A stretch of 64,000 nucleotides of DNA, from positions 86,117-150,116 of the forward strand of contig JALHQH010000027.1 of the NCBI GenBank assembly GCA_022842065.1, read 5' to 3'. The position numbers and the translations under genes were made by a program. Shown piece by piece: positions 1 to 8,641 of this stretch. The DNA comes from Caldilineaceae bacterium. GTDB lineage: Bacteria; Chloroflexota; Anaerolineae; Caldilineales; Caldilineaceae. The notes below the pieces were generated by a model, which had not been told where the DNA came from, did not search any database, and saw only the letters and a list, made by a program, of their open reading frames with translations. Each line of letters starts with the position of its first letter. Position 1 is the stretch's first letter.

Positions 1-114
1 GACGGCCAACAGCGGTTGCCCGCGTAGCTGTTTGAGCATCGCCGCAAAAGTACCGGCATGGCTGACAAGGGTTGGCGCGTCTACGGGAGGCTGCGCAATG
101 GGTGAAAGACTCAC
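1..114 (-). CDS. RNase D-like 3'-5' exonuclease, N-terminal fragment
   Basis: The minus strand from a GTG at 114 is open to the window edge and encodes about 38 residues. The stretch LVSHAGTFAAMLKQLRGQPL followed by LAV resembles the start of RNase D/DEDD exonucleases, just before their first metal-binding DTE motif, which would lie outside the window. A weak GGA sits about 10 nt upstream of the GTG. The family assignment is inference from a short fragment. The gene is cut by the window edge and diverges from corA. Confidence 0.45.
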   Translation of the reverse strand, partial: MSLSPIAQPPVDAPTLVSHAGTFAAMLKQLRGQPLLAV

Positions 115-431
115 TGGTATCCGTTTCCAAACTAAAGATGACAAATCTCGAATAAATTAACCGCGACGACTTCAGGCCAAGCCAAAACTACGCCTGTCTG
201 TAAACTTCGTTTAGCTGCATGTTACTGTGAGTCGCGCCATGTGTCAAACACTTTACGCGCTTGAGACGCTAAAACGTAATATGTAATGCGTGTGACAAGC
301 TACGTATCACGCTTCACGCATTACGCGCCACACATTACATTTTGCAACGAATAGATTTTGCGGCTATCGGCCTCTTAGGTATGATGAGCGGTGTAATTCT
401 ATCCAACCGCAACTGAATCGATCTGAGCGCT
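115..431. other. Intergenic region between divergent genes with a short inverted repeat
   Basis: This 317-nt gap separates the RNase D-like fragment from corA and holds no convincing gene. It contains a 10-nt inverted repeat (gtaatgcgtg at 283-292, cacgcattac at 315-324). The surrounding text is made of reiterated tacg/cacgcattac words. It should also hold the promoters of the two divergent genes. Confidence 0.5.
357..385 (+). promoter_or_regulatory. Candidate sigma-70 type promoter of corA
   Basis: TTTGCG at 357-362 and TATGAT at 380-385 are separated by 17 nt, about 47 nt before the corA ATG. The -10 is good and the -35 is weak. This is a pattern match only. Confidence 0.3.
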
Positions 432-1418
432 ATGATCCGTATTCTCTATCGCCACCGGAGTGGCACGATTGTCACTGATCTACCCCATACCCAACTGCGT
501 GATGCCATGCGCGACAACCAGGCGCGTCTGTGGATCGACCTTTCCGCACCAACCGACGAAGAGAGCCACGCGATTCTCGCTGATCTCTTTCGTTTTCATC
601 CACTAGCCATTGATGACGCCATTAATGACTCGCATGTGCCCAAGGTGGATGATTACGGTTCCTATCTCTATCTCGTCTTTCACACTGTTGCATTGGGCGA
701 CGAGCGGATGGACCTTCATACCTATGAGATTGATGTCTTTTTGGGCAGCAACTATCTGATTACCATGCATGAGACCCCGCGCACCTCGATCGACAAGCTG
801 TGGGATGAAAACTATCATACCCAGAATGGCTTGGCAAAGGGGCCGGCACTGCTGCTCTATGAGCTGATCGACCGCCAGATTGATAGCTACACGCCCTTAC
901 TAAATCAATTTGAAGAGAAGCTGGAACATCTGGGTGATCAGATTTTTCGGCAGCAGGGCAAGGGCAAAAGCGAGGAAATCATGTTGAATGATATTCTCAC
1001 GGCGAAAAGCAGTGCCCTGCGCTTGGGCCGGATCCTAATCCCACAGCGCGAGTTGCTTTATAAGCTGGCCCATAACAACTACGCGGTGGTGCCGGCAGAT
1101 ACGCGCATCTATTTTCAGGATGCCTTTGATCACCTGGCGCGCTTCTCTGACTTGGCCTTCAGCATGCGCGAACTTTCCGGCAGCACCATGGAAACGCACC
1201 TGGCCCTGGTTAACAACCGCATCAACGAAACGATGAAGGTTTTGACCATGATCTCCACGATCTTCATCCCGCTCAGCTTTATTGCCGGCGTCTATGGCAT
1301 GAACTTTGACTTTATGCCCGAACTGGACAGCCCTTGGGGCTATCCGCTGATCTGGTTCTCGTTCATTGCCGTCGCTGCGGCAATGGTCCAATTTTTCCGG
1401 CGCCGGGGCTGGTTGTGA
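432..1418 (+). CDS. corA: CorA-family magnesium/cobalt transporter
   Basis: This 328-residue protein is a homopentameric inner-membrane channel of the CorA family, which imports Mg2+ and can carry Co2+ or Ni2+. The N-terminal two thirds form the soluble funnel domain, with a long helical stretch around residues 150-260. Two hydrophobic segments follow at the C-terminus. The first ends in the family signature GMN at residues 289-291 (YGMNF), and the chain closes with a basic RRRGWL tail on the cytoplasmic side. The length matches the family. It is a single-gene unit that converges on crtI across a long inverted repeat. The function is well supported; the preferred ion cannot be read from sequence. 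Confidence 0.93.
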   Translation: MIRILYRHRSGTIVTDLPHTQLRDAMRDNQARLWIDLSAPTDEESHAILADLFRFHPLAIDDAINDSHVPKVDDYGSYLYLVFHTVALGDERMDLHTYEIDVFLGSNYLITMHETPRTSIDKLWDENYHTQNGLAKGPALLLYELIDRQIDSYTPLLNQFEEKLEHLGDQIFRQQGKGKSEEIMLNDILTAKSSALRLGRILIPQRELLYKLAHNNYAVVPADTRIYFQDAFDHLARFSDLAFSMRELSGSTMETHLALVNNRINETMKVLTMISTIFIPLSFIAGVYGMNFDFMPELDSPWGYPLIWFSFIAVAAAMVQFFRRRGWL

Positions 1419-1448
1419 GGGTAAAGGGTACATAACCAGAAAACTTTC

Positions 1449-1523
1449 GTCCCGTCGGGACGGTTGACCTTAGACAGGGCAATTGCGATCATTTTCCCCT
1501 AAGGTCAACCGTCCCGACAGGAC
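1449..1523. repeat. 24-bp inverted repeat between convergent corA and crtI
   Basis: The arms at 1449-1472 and 1500-1523 pair over 24 bp with one mismatch around a 27-nt loop. It sits 30 nt after corA and 57 nt before the crtI stop, so it can fold in both transcripts. Neither side has a real U-tract. It is best read as a bidirectional, I-shaped terminator or as a dispersed intergenic element. Confidence 0.75.
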
Positions 1524-1580
1524 GTGTGCTTAGACATACACTCTTATCAAGGGTGCAACCACAACAGAAAGAAGATAAGG

Positions 1581-3059
1581 TTAGCTCGTCTGGCGAATCA
1601 AATCATCGACAATTTTCGCCGAAGACAAAACCCCCGGCAGACCCGCGCCAGGATGGGTACCGGCACCGACAAAATAGAGATTATCCAGATCCTCAGAACG
1701 GTTATGGGGCCGGAACCAAGCCGATTGGGTCAGCGTGGGCTGGATCGAGAAGGCGGAGCCCAGATAGCTGTTCAGCTCATTCTGGAAATAGAGCGGATCC
1801 ACATAGTGCTCGATTACCAGGTTCTCCTGCAGATCGGGCAGATACTCAGCTTCCAAAAACTGCATGATCGCATCGCGGTAGGGTTTGGCCTGCTGCTTCC
1901 AGTCAATCGGCGCGCCCAGGTGGGGCACCGGCGAGAGGACATAGAAGGCCTCATGGCCAGGAGGCGCCATGCTCGCATCGGTATAGGTAGGCATGTGCAG
2001 ATAGAGCGAGAAATCTTTGGGCAGGCTCTTGCCCGCAAAAATATCTTTGAGCAGCGCTTCATAGCGTTCGCTGAACATAATGTTGTGGTGTACCAGATTG
2101 CTCTCGTTGTAGCGCCGTTTCGTGCCAAAGTAGAGCACAAAGAGCGACATGCTATACTTGTACCCTTTGATCCGGCGGTCGGTGTTCTTACGGCGGTATT
2201 GCGCCGGCAACAGGTTGAGATAGGTCCAGGGCAGGTCGGCGTTGGAGATCACGATATCCGCCTTGTGGATCGCGCCGTCGGCCAAGCGCACGCCCGTCGC
2301 CTTCCGCCCCTCGACCAGGATCTCGGCGACCGGACTGTTAAGATGCACCTTGGCCCCCAAATCGTCCAGCAGCCGGCCATAGGCCTGGACAATCGATCCC
2401 GTGCCACCCAGCGCATAGTGTACCCCCCACTCGCGCTCCAGATAGTGGATCAACACGTAAAGTGAGGCTGCATCAAGCGGATTACCGCCGATGAAGAGCG
2501 GGTGAAAGGAAAAACAACGGCGCAAGAAATCGTCGCTGATAAATTGGCTGACATAGCTGTAGACGCTCTTGTACGATTGCAGCCGGATCAGGTCGGGCGC
2601 GACCTTGATCATATCGCTCACATGTAAGAAGGGCTTGTCAATCAGCGCCATCCCCGTCTCGAAGATCTCCTTGGTGGTTGCCATAAAGCGGTTGTAGCCA
2701 TCCTTGTCGGCTGGGTTCCACTTCTCGATTTCGCTGAGGATAAAGTCGGTGTTGCCGGTATAGGTAAAGTCACGGCCGGTGTGGTCGAAGAGTTTATAGT
2801 AAGGCTCACAGGGGACGATCTGAAAATAGTCTTCGCGGTTGCGCCCGGCCAATTGCCAGGTCTCGTCAAAGAGCCACGGCGCCGTGACGATGGTTGGGCC
2901 GCTGTCGAATTTGAAGCCATCCCGTTCAAAGACATAGGCGCGACCGCCCAACTTGTCGCGTTTCTCAAACAGCTCGACGTTGTAGCCCCGCGCTGCCAGC
3001 CGCGCGGCCGCATTCAAGCCGCCAAAACCACTGCCAATCACAATTACTTTTTTACTCAT
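1581..3059 (-). CDS. crtI: Phytoene desaturase / CrtI-type carotenoid oxidoreductase
   Basis: This FAD-dependent flavoprotein of about 492 residues belongs to the bacterial CrtI family, which introduces double bonds into phytoene during carotenoid synthesis. The dinucleotide-binding motif [10 protein letters not shown] lies right after the start, followed by the E-K-R ribose-binding strand and GGRAY. The C-terminal family motif [15 protein letters not shown] is intact. The start is taken as the ATG at 3059 (MSKKVIVIG); an upstream ATG at 3077 would add six residues. No crtB or other carotenoid gene is adjacent, so the exact substrate (phytoene, or another carotene as in CrtN, CrtO or CrtD relatives) is inferred only from overall similarity. 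Confidence 0.88.
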   Translation of the reverse strand: MSKKVIVIGSGFGGLNAAARLAARGYNVELFEKRDKLGGRAYVFERDGFKFDSGPTIVTAPWLFDETWQLAGRNREDYFQIVPCEPYYKLFDHTGRDFTYTGNTDFILSEIEKWNPADKDGYNRFMATTKEIFETGMALIDKPFLHVSDMIKVAPDLIRLQSYKSVYSYVSQFISDDFLRRCFSFHPLFIGGNPLDAASLYVLIHYLEREWGVHYALGGTGSIVQAYGRLLDDLGAKVHLNSPVAEILVEGRKATGVRLADGAIHKADIVISNADLPWTYLNLLPAQYRRKNTDRRIKGYKYSMSLFVLYFGTKRRYNESNLVHHNIMFSERYEALLKDIFAGKSLPKDFSLYLHMPTYTDASMAPPGHEAFYVLSPVPHLGAPIDWKQQAKPYRDAIMQFLEAEYLPDLQENLVIEHYVDPLYFQNELNSYLGSAFSIQPTLTQSAWFRPHNRSEDLDNLYFVGAGTHPGAGLPGVLSSAKIVDDLIRQTS

Positions 3060-3203
3060 AGTAGACTCGCTAATCATTGCTGGGTTGTCACTGCACCAAA
3101 ACCACTACAGCGAACGTAAGCCACGCCAAAATTAAGATTATCCACGAAGATACGAAGCGCAGACTTAACTACTAACCCCTCCCGCGCCTAGAAGGCAACC
3201 ACT

Positions 3204-3259
3204 CCCCTGCTAAGGGAGGGAATCGTTGTGCGCACAACGGTTCCCTCCCTTAGCAGGGG
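3204..3259. repeat. 56-bp near-perfect palindrome
   Basis: The outer arms (3204-3222 and 3241-3259) are perfectly complementary over 19 bp. The centre contains the 16-nt palindrome cgttgtgcgcacaacg, separated from the arms by a single mismatch on each side, so the whole element can fold into one hairpin with almost no loop. It lies 145 nt upstream of crtI. Confidence 0.8.
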
Positions 3260-3543
3260 AGGTTAGGAGGAGGTGGCTTGGTAGTTATGCTCAGACTTAC
3301 ATATTAGTCACGGAGATCACAGAGAAAATGCTCTGCTAAACTTCGTTTCTACCTTCAGGGTTGATCGCAGTACTGCATTTGGGACAATGACAGAATAGAA
3401 TTGAATTTTTACAATGTTTGTATAGATATTGTACAGGCTTTATTGTAGACGAAAAACGATCCGGCTTTCTGTGATCTTTGTTCTCTTTTGCACAATCGAT
3501 GGTAGGTATAGCGGTATATCGGTAAGAACTTGTCTACCACTCT

Positions 3544-3602
3544 ACTGATTTACCGCTATACCGATTTACCGATTTACCGATGTACTGATTTACCGATTTA
3601 CC
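3544..3602. repeat. 8-bp tandem repeat array (accgattt)
   Basis: Seven and a half copies of an 8-nt unit with consensus accgattt run from 3544 to 3602, with minor variants (actgattt, accgctat, accgatgt). A short segment at 3510-3533 (tatagcggtatatcggta) is partly complementary to the array, so it could fold back. The unit is not a multiple of three and no gene covers it. Confidence 0.75.
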
Positions 3603-3623
3603 TGCCTCCCTCCCGCCACCAAA

Positions 3624-3655
3624 CAAAAAACCGCCTGGGGCGCTGCCCAGACGGT
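3624..3655 (-). terminator. Rho-independent terminator of pheS
   Basis: On the minus strand the stem ccgtctgggc/gccccaggcgg (3631-3654) is followed directly by six U residues (AAAAAA at 3625-3630 on the plus strand). It sits 39 nt downstream of the pheS stop. Confidence 0.9.
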
Positions 3656-3693
3656 TCTCGGTATTCTTGCGAACAGACAAAGCAGGCCAAAGG

Positions 3694-4731
3694 TTAACTG
3701 ACGCGCTCCAGAAAGCGGGCATCGTTGGCATAAAAGAGGCGAATATCATCGATGCTGCGCTTTTGCATCGCCTGGCGCTCAATCCCCATGCCAAAGGCAA
3801 AGCCGCTGAATTCCGCAGGATCATAGCCACCATTCTTGAGCACAACGGGATGAACCATCCCCGCCCCTAACAATTCCAACCAACCTGCATATTTACAGAT
3901 GCGGCAGCCCGCCGACTTGCAGAAGATACAGTCCACATCAACCTCCACACTCGGTTCGGTGAAGGGGAAGTAGGCTTTGCGGAAGCGAATGCGGCGGCCC
4001 TCGCCATACATCTGGTTGGCAAAGTTGAGCAGCACGCCCTTGAGATCGCTAAAGGTAATGTTGCGCCCTACGGCCAACCCTTCCACCTGATAGAACATCA
4101 TCTCTGAGCGCGGGGTCACATCCTCGTTACGCCAACATTTGCCGGGCAGGATCACACGGATTGGATCGGGCGCGAATTCGCGCATGGCGTGGATCTGGCC
4201 GGGGCTGGTGTGGGTGCGCAGGATCACATCCTGTTTATCAGTGAAAAAGGTGTCTTGCATCTCACGCGCCGGGTGGCCGGGCAAGAAGTTGAGCAGCCCA
4301 AAGTTGTACTCATCGGTCTCGACTTCGGGCGCGTCATAGACCTGGAAACCCATGTTGGACCAGATGTCAATGATCTCGCGCATGGCGACGGTGGTTGGGT
4401 GCAGTTTGCCCAAGAGTTGGGGGCGCCCCGGCAAAGTCACATCGATCCCCTCGGCGCTCAGCGCACGCGTGATCTCTTCTTCCTGCAAGGCGGCTTGCCG
4501 GGCCTGCAATGCGCTTTCCAGCGTGGCCTTGATCTGATTGGCGGCCTGACCTACGGCAGGCCGCTCTTCTTTGGAAAGCTGACCAAGGCCGCGCAAGATC
4601 GCGGTCATCTTGCCCTGGCGGCCCAGATAGTCGCGATACCAGCCTTCGCTCTCTTCGCGCGTCGCCGTCTGCGCGAGGGCGAGGGTGGCTTCGTTTTGTA
4701 GTTCTTCTAGTTGTCCGAGTAAATTACTCAT
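3694..4731 (-). CDS. pheS: Phenylalanyl-tRNA synthetase, alpha subunit
   Basis: This is the catalytic subunit of the cytoplasmic alpha2beta2 enzyme that charges tRNA-Phe (345 residues, the normal length). An N-terminal coiled coil (about 1-90) precedes the class II core. Motif 2 appears as the ILPGKCWRNEDVTPRSE stretch and motif 3 as the GFAFGMGIERQAM stretch near the end. Start: ATG at 4731 (MSNLLGQL) with a GGGAAG box upstream; a TTG two codons earlier is in frame but less likely. A clean terminator follows, and no pheT lies downstream, so the beta subunit must be encoded elsewhere. Upstream on the same strand lie a 68-residue gene and mtaB, which may be co-transcribed. Confidence 0.95.
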   Translation of the reverse strand: MSNLLGQLEELQNEATLALAQTATREESEGWYRDYLGRQGKMTAILRGLGQLSKEERPAVGQAANQIKATLESALQARQAALQEEEITRALSAEGIDVTLPGRPQLLGKLHPTTVAMREIIDIWSNMGFQVYDAPEVETDEYNFGLLNFLPGHPAREMQDTFFTDKQDVILRTHTSPGQIHAMREFAPDPIRVILPGKCWRNEDVTPRSEMMFYQVEGLAVGRNITFSDLKGVLLNFANQMYGEGRRIRFRKAYFPFTEPSVEVDVDCIFCKSAGCRICKYAGWLELLGAGMVHPVVLKNGGYDPAEFSGFAFGMGIERQAMQKRSIDDIRLFYANDARFLERVS

Positions 4732-4748
4732 AATCAATTACTTCCCGC

Positions 4749-4955
4749 CTAAGGTTTATGGTTCTTGGCAAGCAAATCAAGTTTTAGTTCGTACAGCCCA
4801 GCCCATTCAAAAAAATCCATTCCATCACCAAGTTTTCCAGCTTGGAAACGTTGATAGAAGGTGGCTGAATCCATACCAAAACGTTGTTCGAACTGTTGTA
4901 GCTCAGTTGTGTAACGCTGTAGGCGCGACGGCGTCTCTAGCTCAAGCGTATTCAT
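4749..4955 (-). CDS. Small conserved-looking hypothetical protein (68 aa)
   Basis: This short acidic protein is of unknown function. It begins [15 protein letters not shown], and its second half carries the pattern [25 protein letters not shown] recall this style from small proteins of cyanobacteria and Chloroflexota that can sit beside toxin genes, but I cannot confirm a family. The start at 4955 overlaps the 3' end of mtaB by 14 nt, and the stop lies 17 nt before pheS, so it is embedded in a compact mtaB/small gene/pheS unit and is probably translationally coupled. No candidate toxin partner is visible. Confidence 0.6.
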   Translation of the reverse strand: MNTLELETPSRLQRYTTELQQFEQRFGMDSATFYQRFQAGKLGDGMDFFEWAGLYELKLDLLAKNHKP

Positions 4956-6318
4956 AAGTTCGTGCCGATAAGGCATCTTTAGGCAATTCGCCCAAGAATG
5001 AATCACCTTCCACCGCTGCCAGGTGAACCGGTAGACAGCGATTATGCAGGTCAACGTCCGGCGGGGCAACGGCTGTTACGCGCAGATAGTTGTCGGTCAA
5101 CCCACTCCAACGCAAGCCGTTTTGATCGCTTAATGTTTGGCCGACGCCTTCCCACAATACTGGGCGGGTGGTGCCGACAAATCGTGCGCGTTCGGCTTGT
5201 CCCGTTGTTTCGATCAAGGCGCGCAGTTGGCGACCCCGTTCTTTTTTCACTGCGGTCGGCACCTGACTGCCAAACTTTGCGGCCGCTGTGCCCGTCCGGC
5301 TGCTGTAGGGAAAAATATGGGCATGGGCAAAGCGCAACTCCGCAACAAACGCCAGCCCTTCGCTAAAGTCCGCCTCACTCTCGCCGGGAAAGCCGGTGAT
5401 CAGGTCGGTCGTTACGATCAAGTCGGGAATCGCCGCCCGTGCCTCGGTGACTAATTGCCGGAAGCTCGCCACCGTGCAGCGCCGAGCCATCTGCCGCAAC
5501 TGTTTGTCGGTGCCGGCTTGCAGAGGCAGGTGCAAGTGGGGGCAAAGGCGCGCTGGCCACTGTGCCCACAACTCGAAAAAACCATCAACCAATTCCCACG
5601 GCTCCAGGCTGCTCAACCGCACGCGGCGGATATCGGTATCGGTTAAAATGGCCGCCACCAGTGCTTTCAGATCGGTGCGCTGTCCATTAACCAGATCCCG
5701 TCCATAACTGCCCAGATGCACGCCCGTGAGTACCGCTTCTTGAATACCACTGGCGGCTAATGCCTGCACTTCCTCAACAATCGCCCCTAGCCCCCGGCTA
5801 CGGCTTTCACCACGGGCAATGGTGACAATACAAAAGGTACACTTGTTATTGCAGCCATCCTGCACTTTGATAAAGGCTCGTGTGCGCGCCCGACGTTCAT
5901 CGGTTTCCTCTTGCGCGCTCGCCACAAAAGGGGTGCCATGTGGGGCCATCCGCGCCAGGTCAGCCGGATCATCAAGCTCGGCACTCCACGGTTCCAGCAG
6001 GGTATGCAGCAGATCTTTCTGCTGATTCTCGGCCACTAACGCAACACCGGGCAAGGTCGCCGCTTCTTCGGGCTGCAAGGTGGCCCAACAGCCGGTCAAG
6101 GCGATGCGCGCCTGCGGGTTGAGCTGGTGCAACTGGCGCACACTTTTGCGGCTGCCGCGTACAGCATCGGCCGTCACCGCGCAACTGTTAAAGACGATCA
6201 CCTGCGCCTGTTCAGCCTGCTGCACCGTCTGGTGGCCGACGGCTTGCAAACGCTGGGCCAGCGTCTCCATTTCGCTATAGTTCAGGCGACAGCCAATTTG
6301 ATCCAGATAGATACGCAT
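4942..6318 (-). CDS. mtaB: tRNA (N6-threonylcarbamoyladenosine37-C2)-methylthiotransferase, MtaB type
   Basis: This 458-residue radical-SAM methylthiotransferase of the MiaB/MtaB family converts t6A37 to ms2t6A37 in tRNAs reading ANN codons. Three N-terminal cysteines (C10, C46, C77) form the auxiliary 4Fe-4S cluster site. The radical-SAM cysteines are C156, C160 and C163 in [12 protein letters not shown]-terminal TRAM-like segment ends the protein. MtaB rather than MiaB is favoured by the CNNKC spacing context and the short [11 protein letters not shown] start. The ATG at 6318 is chosen because the open frame further upstream has no family similarity and crosses a terminator. The gene overlaps the downstream 68-aa gene by 14 nt. 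Confidence 0.9.
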   Translation of the reverse strand: MRIYLDQIGCRLNYSEMETLAQRLQAVGHQTVQQAEQAQVIVFNSCAVTADAVRGSRKSVRQLHQLNPQARIALTGCWATLQPEEAATLPGVALVAENQQKDLLHTLLEPWSAELDDPADLARMAPHGTPFVASAQEETDERRARTRAFIKVQDGCNNKCTFCIVTIARGESRSRGLGAIVEEVQALAASGIQEAVLTGVHLGSYGRDLVNGQRTDLKALVAAILTDTDIRRVRLSSLEPWELVDGFFELWAQWPARLCPHLHLPLQAGTDKQLRQMARRCTVASFRQLVTEARAAIPDLIVTTDLITGFPGESEADFSEGLAFVAELRFAHAHIFPYSSRTGTAAAKFGSQVPTAVKKERGRQLRALIETTGQAERARFVGTTRPVLWEGVGQTLSDQNGLRWSGLTDNYLRVTAVAPPDVDLHNRCLPVHLAAVEGDSFLGELPKDALSARTYEYA

Positions 6319-6352
6319 GGTTATATCATACCTGATTGTGCGTGATTTCTCA

Positions 6353-6401
6353 AATAAAAAGGGTACACCTACTGGTTCATTCAGAACCAGTAGGTGTACC
6401 C
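6353..6401 (-). terminator. Terminator downstream of msrPQ
   Basis: A perfect 18-bp stem (6361-6378 with 6384-6401, loop attca) is followed on the minus strand by TTTTTATTTG. It lies 30 nt after the msrQ stop and before the mtaB start, so it separates the two minus-strand units. Confidence 0.88.
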
Positions 6402-6430
6402 TTTGCTGATCACAGCGCCATTGTGGTCGA

Positions 6431-7123
6431 TTAACTTTCGGAGACAACCGCCGCTTTGGCAACACGTTCGCGCGGTGCCGCTGGTTTGCGTGCGCTGTTG
6501 GTTGCCGGCTTCATGCGTAGACCGCTAAAGAACTGACGAATCTGGGGGATGCGCAAGACCAGCAACAGGGCCAAAATTGCGCCATAGATCAACGGCTGTG
6601 TCAGATCGATCTTGACCAGCCAGAAGAAGTGCAACACAGCTAGGACACCGGCGACATAGACGAGTTGATGCAGCCGCTTCCAGTTGCGCCCCAGCCGCTT
6701 CATCCAACCTTTGGTCGAGGTCAGCGCCAAGGGCAGCAGAATCAGAAAGGCGCTAAAGCCGACGATCATAAAGCGCTTTTGCAGCAAGGCATCGTCTAGA
6801 AAAGCTTGCAGACTAAAGCCATAGTCGAGGCCAATAAAGTTAAGCAGATGCAGGGCGGCATAACCAAAGGCATAAAGCCCCAACGGCTTGCGCGCCGGGA
6901 TGATCTGCCGCCAACCAATGACACTGTTAATCGGCGTCACCGCCAGCGAAGCGATCAGCATGATCAGCGCCGCCGAGCCGGTGCGGGAGGTGATCTCCGC
7001 CACTGGATCTACCCACTTGCCGCCGGCGAAGCCCCAAAGCAGGAGGGCCAAGGGCATCAGCCCACCAACGTTTGCCAACAGCCAAACCCAGTGCTTGCGC
7101 AGATAGGTCAATAAACTTTGCAT
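6431..7123 (-). CDS. msrQ: MsrQ (YedZ), heme-binding membrane subunit of protein-methionine-sulfoxide reductase
   Basis: This is an integral membrane b-type cytochrome of the ferric-reductase-like family (230 residues) that passes electrons from the quinone pool or flavin to periplasmic MsrP. About six hydrophobic helices are visible. Candidate heme-ligating histidines lie in the YAALHLLNF and LAVLHFFWL helices. A basic and alanine-rich C-terminal tail (about residues 205-230) is longer than in many relatives. The ATG overlaps the msrP stop by one nucleotide (TAATG), indicating translational coupling. A strong hairpin terminator follows. Confidence 0.92.
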   Translation of the reverse strand: MQSLLTYLRKHWVWLLANVGGLMPLALLLWGFAGGKWVDPVAEITSRTGSAALIMLIASLAVTPINSVIGWRQIIPARKPLGLYAFGYAALHLLNFIGLDYGFSLQAFLDDALLQKRFMIVGFSAFLILLPLALTSTKGWMKRLGRNWKRLHQLVYVAGVLAVLHFFWLVKIDLTQPLIYGAILALLLVLRIPQIRQFFSGLRMKPATNSARKPAAPRERVAKAAVVSES

Positions 7124-8136
7124 TAGAAATTCTCCCGCAGATCCATCCCACTGTAGAGGCTGGCGACCTCTTCTGCGTAGCCATTAAACTGGAGCGTGTC
7201 GCGGCGGCCCAATTCGCCGATCCGCCGCTCGGTGGCCTGTGACCAGCGGGGGTGATTCACTTCCGGGTTGACATTGGCATAGAAGCCATACTCACTTGAG
7301 GCCGCCTTCATCCAGGTCGAAACGGGCATGGTGTCCGTCAGTTCAATCTTGACAATACTCTTGATGCTCTTGAAGCCATACTTCCAGGGCACGACCAGGC
7401 GGAAAGGCGCGCCATTGGCCGGCTCCAGCGGTTTGCCATACATGCCGGTGGCAAAGATCGCCAGTGGATTCATCGCTTCGTCGATGCGCAACCCTTCAAC
7501 ATAGGGATATTCGATCACCGCGCGGCCGCGTTGACCGGGCATCTCTTCCGGGCGCATCACGGTCGTGAATTTGACAAATTTGGCTTCGGACTTGGGGTCC
7601 GCCAGCTTGATCAGGTCACCAACCGCAAAGCCCACCCACGGGATGACCATCGACCAAGCTTCGACACAGCGTAGGCGGTAGATGTGCTCTTCTTGGGTGA
7701 ACTGCTTGAGCACATCTTCAATCGCAATCGTCTGCGGTTTGTTGACCAGGCCGGCCAACTCGATCGTCCAGGGAAGCGTGTTAAAGTCTTTGGATTGGGG
7801 ATTGACCCCTTCTTTGTCCAACGAAAACTCGTAAAAATTATTGTAATTGATGATCTGCTCATAATCATTCAGCGGATCGCCCAATTCATCGGTGGTGGCC
7901 CCGGCGGTCGGCTCGGCGTTAGCCAGCGCGGAAGGGACCATTGACGTATCCAGGCGTTTTACCCCTTCTGCGGGGGCGCTCTCGGCTGCGCTGCCGCTGT
8001 TCGCGCCATCGGGCATACCGGCACAGGCGCTCAAGGCCACGGCACCGACCGCCAAGGAACCGGCTCCCACCATAAACTTGCGGCGGGAAAGAAAAACATG
8101 TTCAGGCGTAATCTCGGATGATGAAATTTTAATCAT
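7123..8136 (-). CDS. msrP: MsrP (YedY), molybdopterin-containing methionine-sulfoxide reductase, catalytic subunit
   Basis: This 337-residue exported molybdoenzyme of the sulfite-oxidase fold repairs oxidised methionines in envelope proteins. The N-terminus carries a twin-arginine signal (SRRKFM, residues 17-22) and a hydrophobic core. An LSAC box at residues 35-38 makes a Tat-exported lipoprotein plausible. C157 in RLRCVEAWSM is the expected molybdenum ligand. The C-terminal half keeps the family patterns around WKYGFKSIKSI and the final YSGMDLRENF. It is the first gene of a two-gene operon with msrQ. A short Ala/Glu-rich linker (about 45-85) separates the signal from the core. Confidence 0.93.
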   Translation of the reverse strand: MIKISSSEITPEHVFLSRRKFMVGAGSLAVGAVALSACAGMPDGANSGSAAESAPAEGVKRLDTSMVPSALANAEPTAGATTDELGDPLNDYEQIINYNNFYEFSLDKEGVNPQSKDFNTLPWTIELAGLVNKPQTIAIEDVLKQFTQEEHIYRLRCVEAWSMVIPWVGFAVGDLIKLADPKSEAKFVKFTTVMRPEEMPGQRGRAVIEYPYVEGLRIDEAMNPLAIFATGMYGKPLEPANGAPFRLVVPWKYGFKSIKSIVKIELTDTMPVSTWMKAASSEYGFYANVNPEVNHPRWSQATERRIGELGRRDTLQFNGYAEEVASLYSGMDLRENF

Positions 8137-8161
8137 TTGTCTGTTTCCTTTATCGTTCTTT

Positions 8162-8570
8162 ATGCTTGACGAGCAGGCTGGCGACGTTGCTGCTCAAATT
8201 ATCACTACCGCTAGCTTATCAGCTAACGCTAAAGCTGGCATTAACAGATTATTACAAGAGGATTACGGGTTTATGTCGTACCGGTTAACTACTACGACAA
8301 CGTTAAATTATGTGCCTAGCTGGTCCATGACCAGCGGTAGCTGCCCAGCCGTTGGTCATGGACCAGCTAGGGCCCCGAGAGTACTCGACGCGTGCACAGA
8401 GCAGAGCGACGACCAATTTAACGTTGTCGTAGTAGTTACGAGAGCAGAAAGATTTGCCCGGCGATCCCGCTCAACAAGGGCAAGTACTACCAAGCGCAGC
8501 AACGCGGCGTTGTTTAGTGGGATAGGCCACTGTTCGCACAACAGCTTGCACTTATAATCTGTCAAGCATT
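8162..8570. repeat. Nested fold-back element of about 400 bp
   Basis: This gap between divergent msrP and the DUF2231 gene carries two nested, perfect inverted repeats: 23 bp (8287-8309 with 8415-8437) and, inside it, 18 bp (8316-8333 with 8353-8370). Further out, short arms recur (atgcttgac near 8162 with gtcaagcat near 8562; acagattat with ataatctgt). The centre is the inner stem with a 19-nt loop. No credible protein is encoded. The structure resembles a non-autonomous fold-back or MITE-like element, or a large regulatory RNA hairpin. Confidence 0.65.
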
Positions 8571-8641
8571 GGCAGCTTAACCTGCTGCGGCTGTCACCAT
8601 ACCATCCTTTCCAACCAAATGTAGTGAGCGACTTTACAGCT

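Larger units (their letters stand above)
3060..3693. other. Repeat-rich intergenic region between crtI and pheS
   Basis: No gene is supported in these 634 nt. They contain a 56-bp near-palindrome (3204-3259), an AT-rich stretch with many TTTACA/TATTGTAC words (about 3390-3450), an 8-bp tandem array (3544-3602) and the pheS terminator (3624-3655). This is where pheT would be expected downstream of pheS, and it is absent. Confidence 0.7.

Noticed and set aside
1035..1433. Minus-strand open frame opposite corA
   Set aside because: Shadow of the corA coding sequence with no similarity of its own.
1524..2465. Long plus-strand open frame opposite crtI
   Set aside because: It lies entirely on the complement of a well-recognised crtI gene and has no family similarity, so it is a coding shadow.
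7892..8557. Plus-strand open frame of 221 residues spanning the msrP start and the fold-back
   Set aside because: It reads the msrP signal-peptide region in the wrong sense and then the inverted repeats; no plausible protein.
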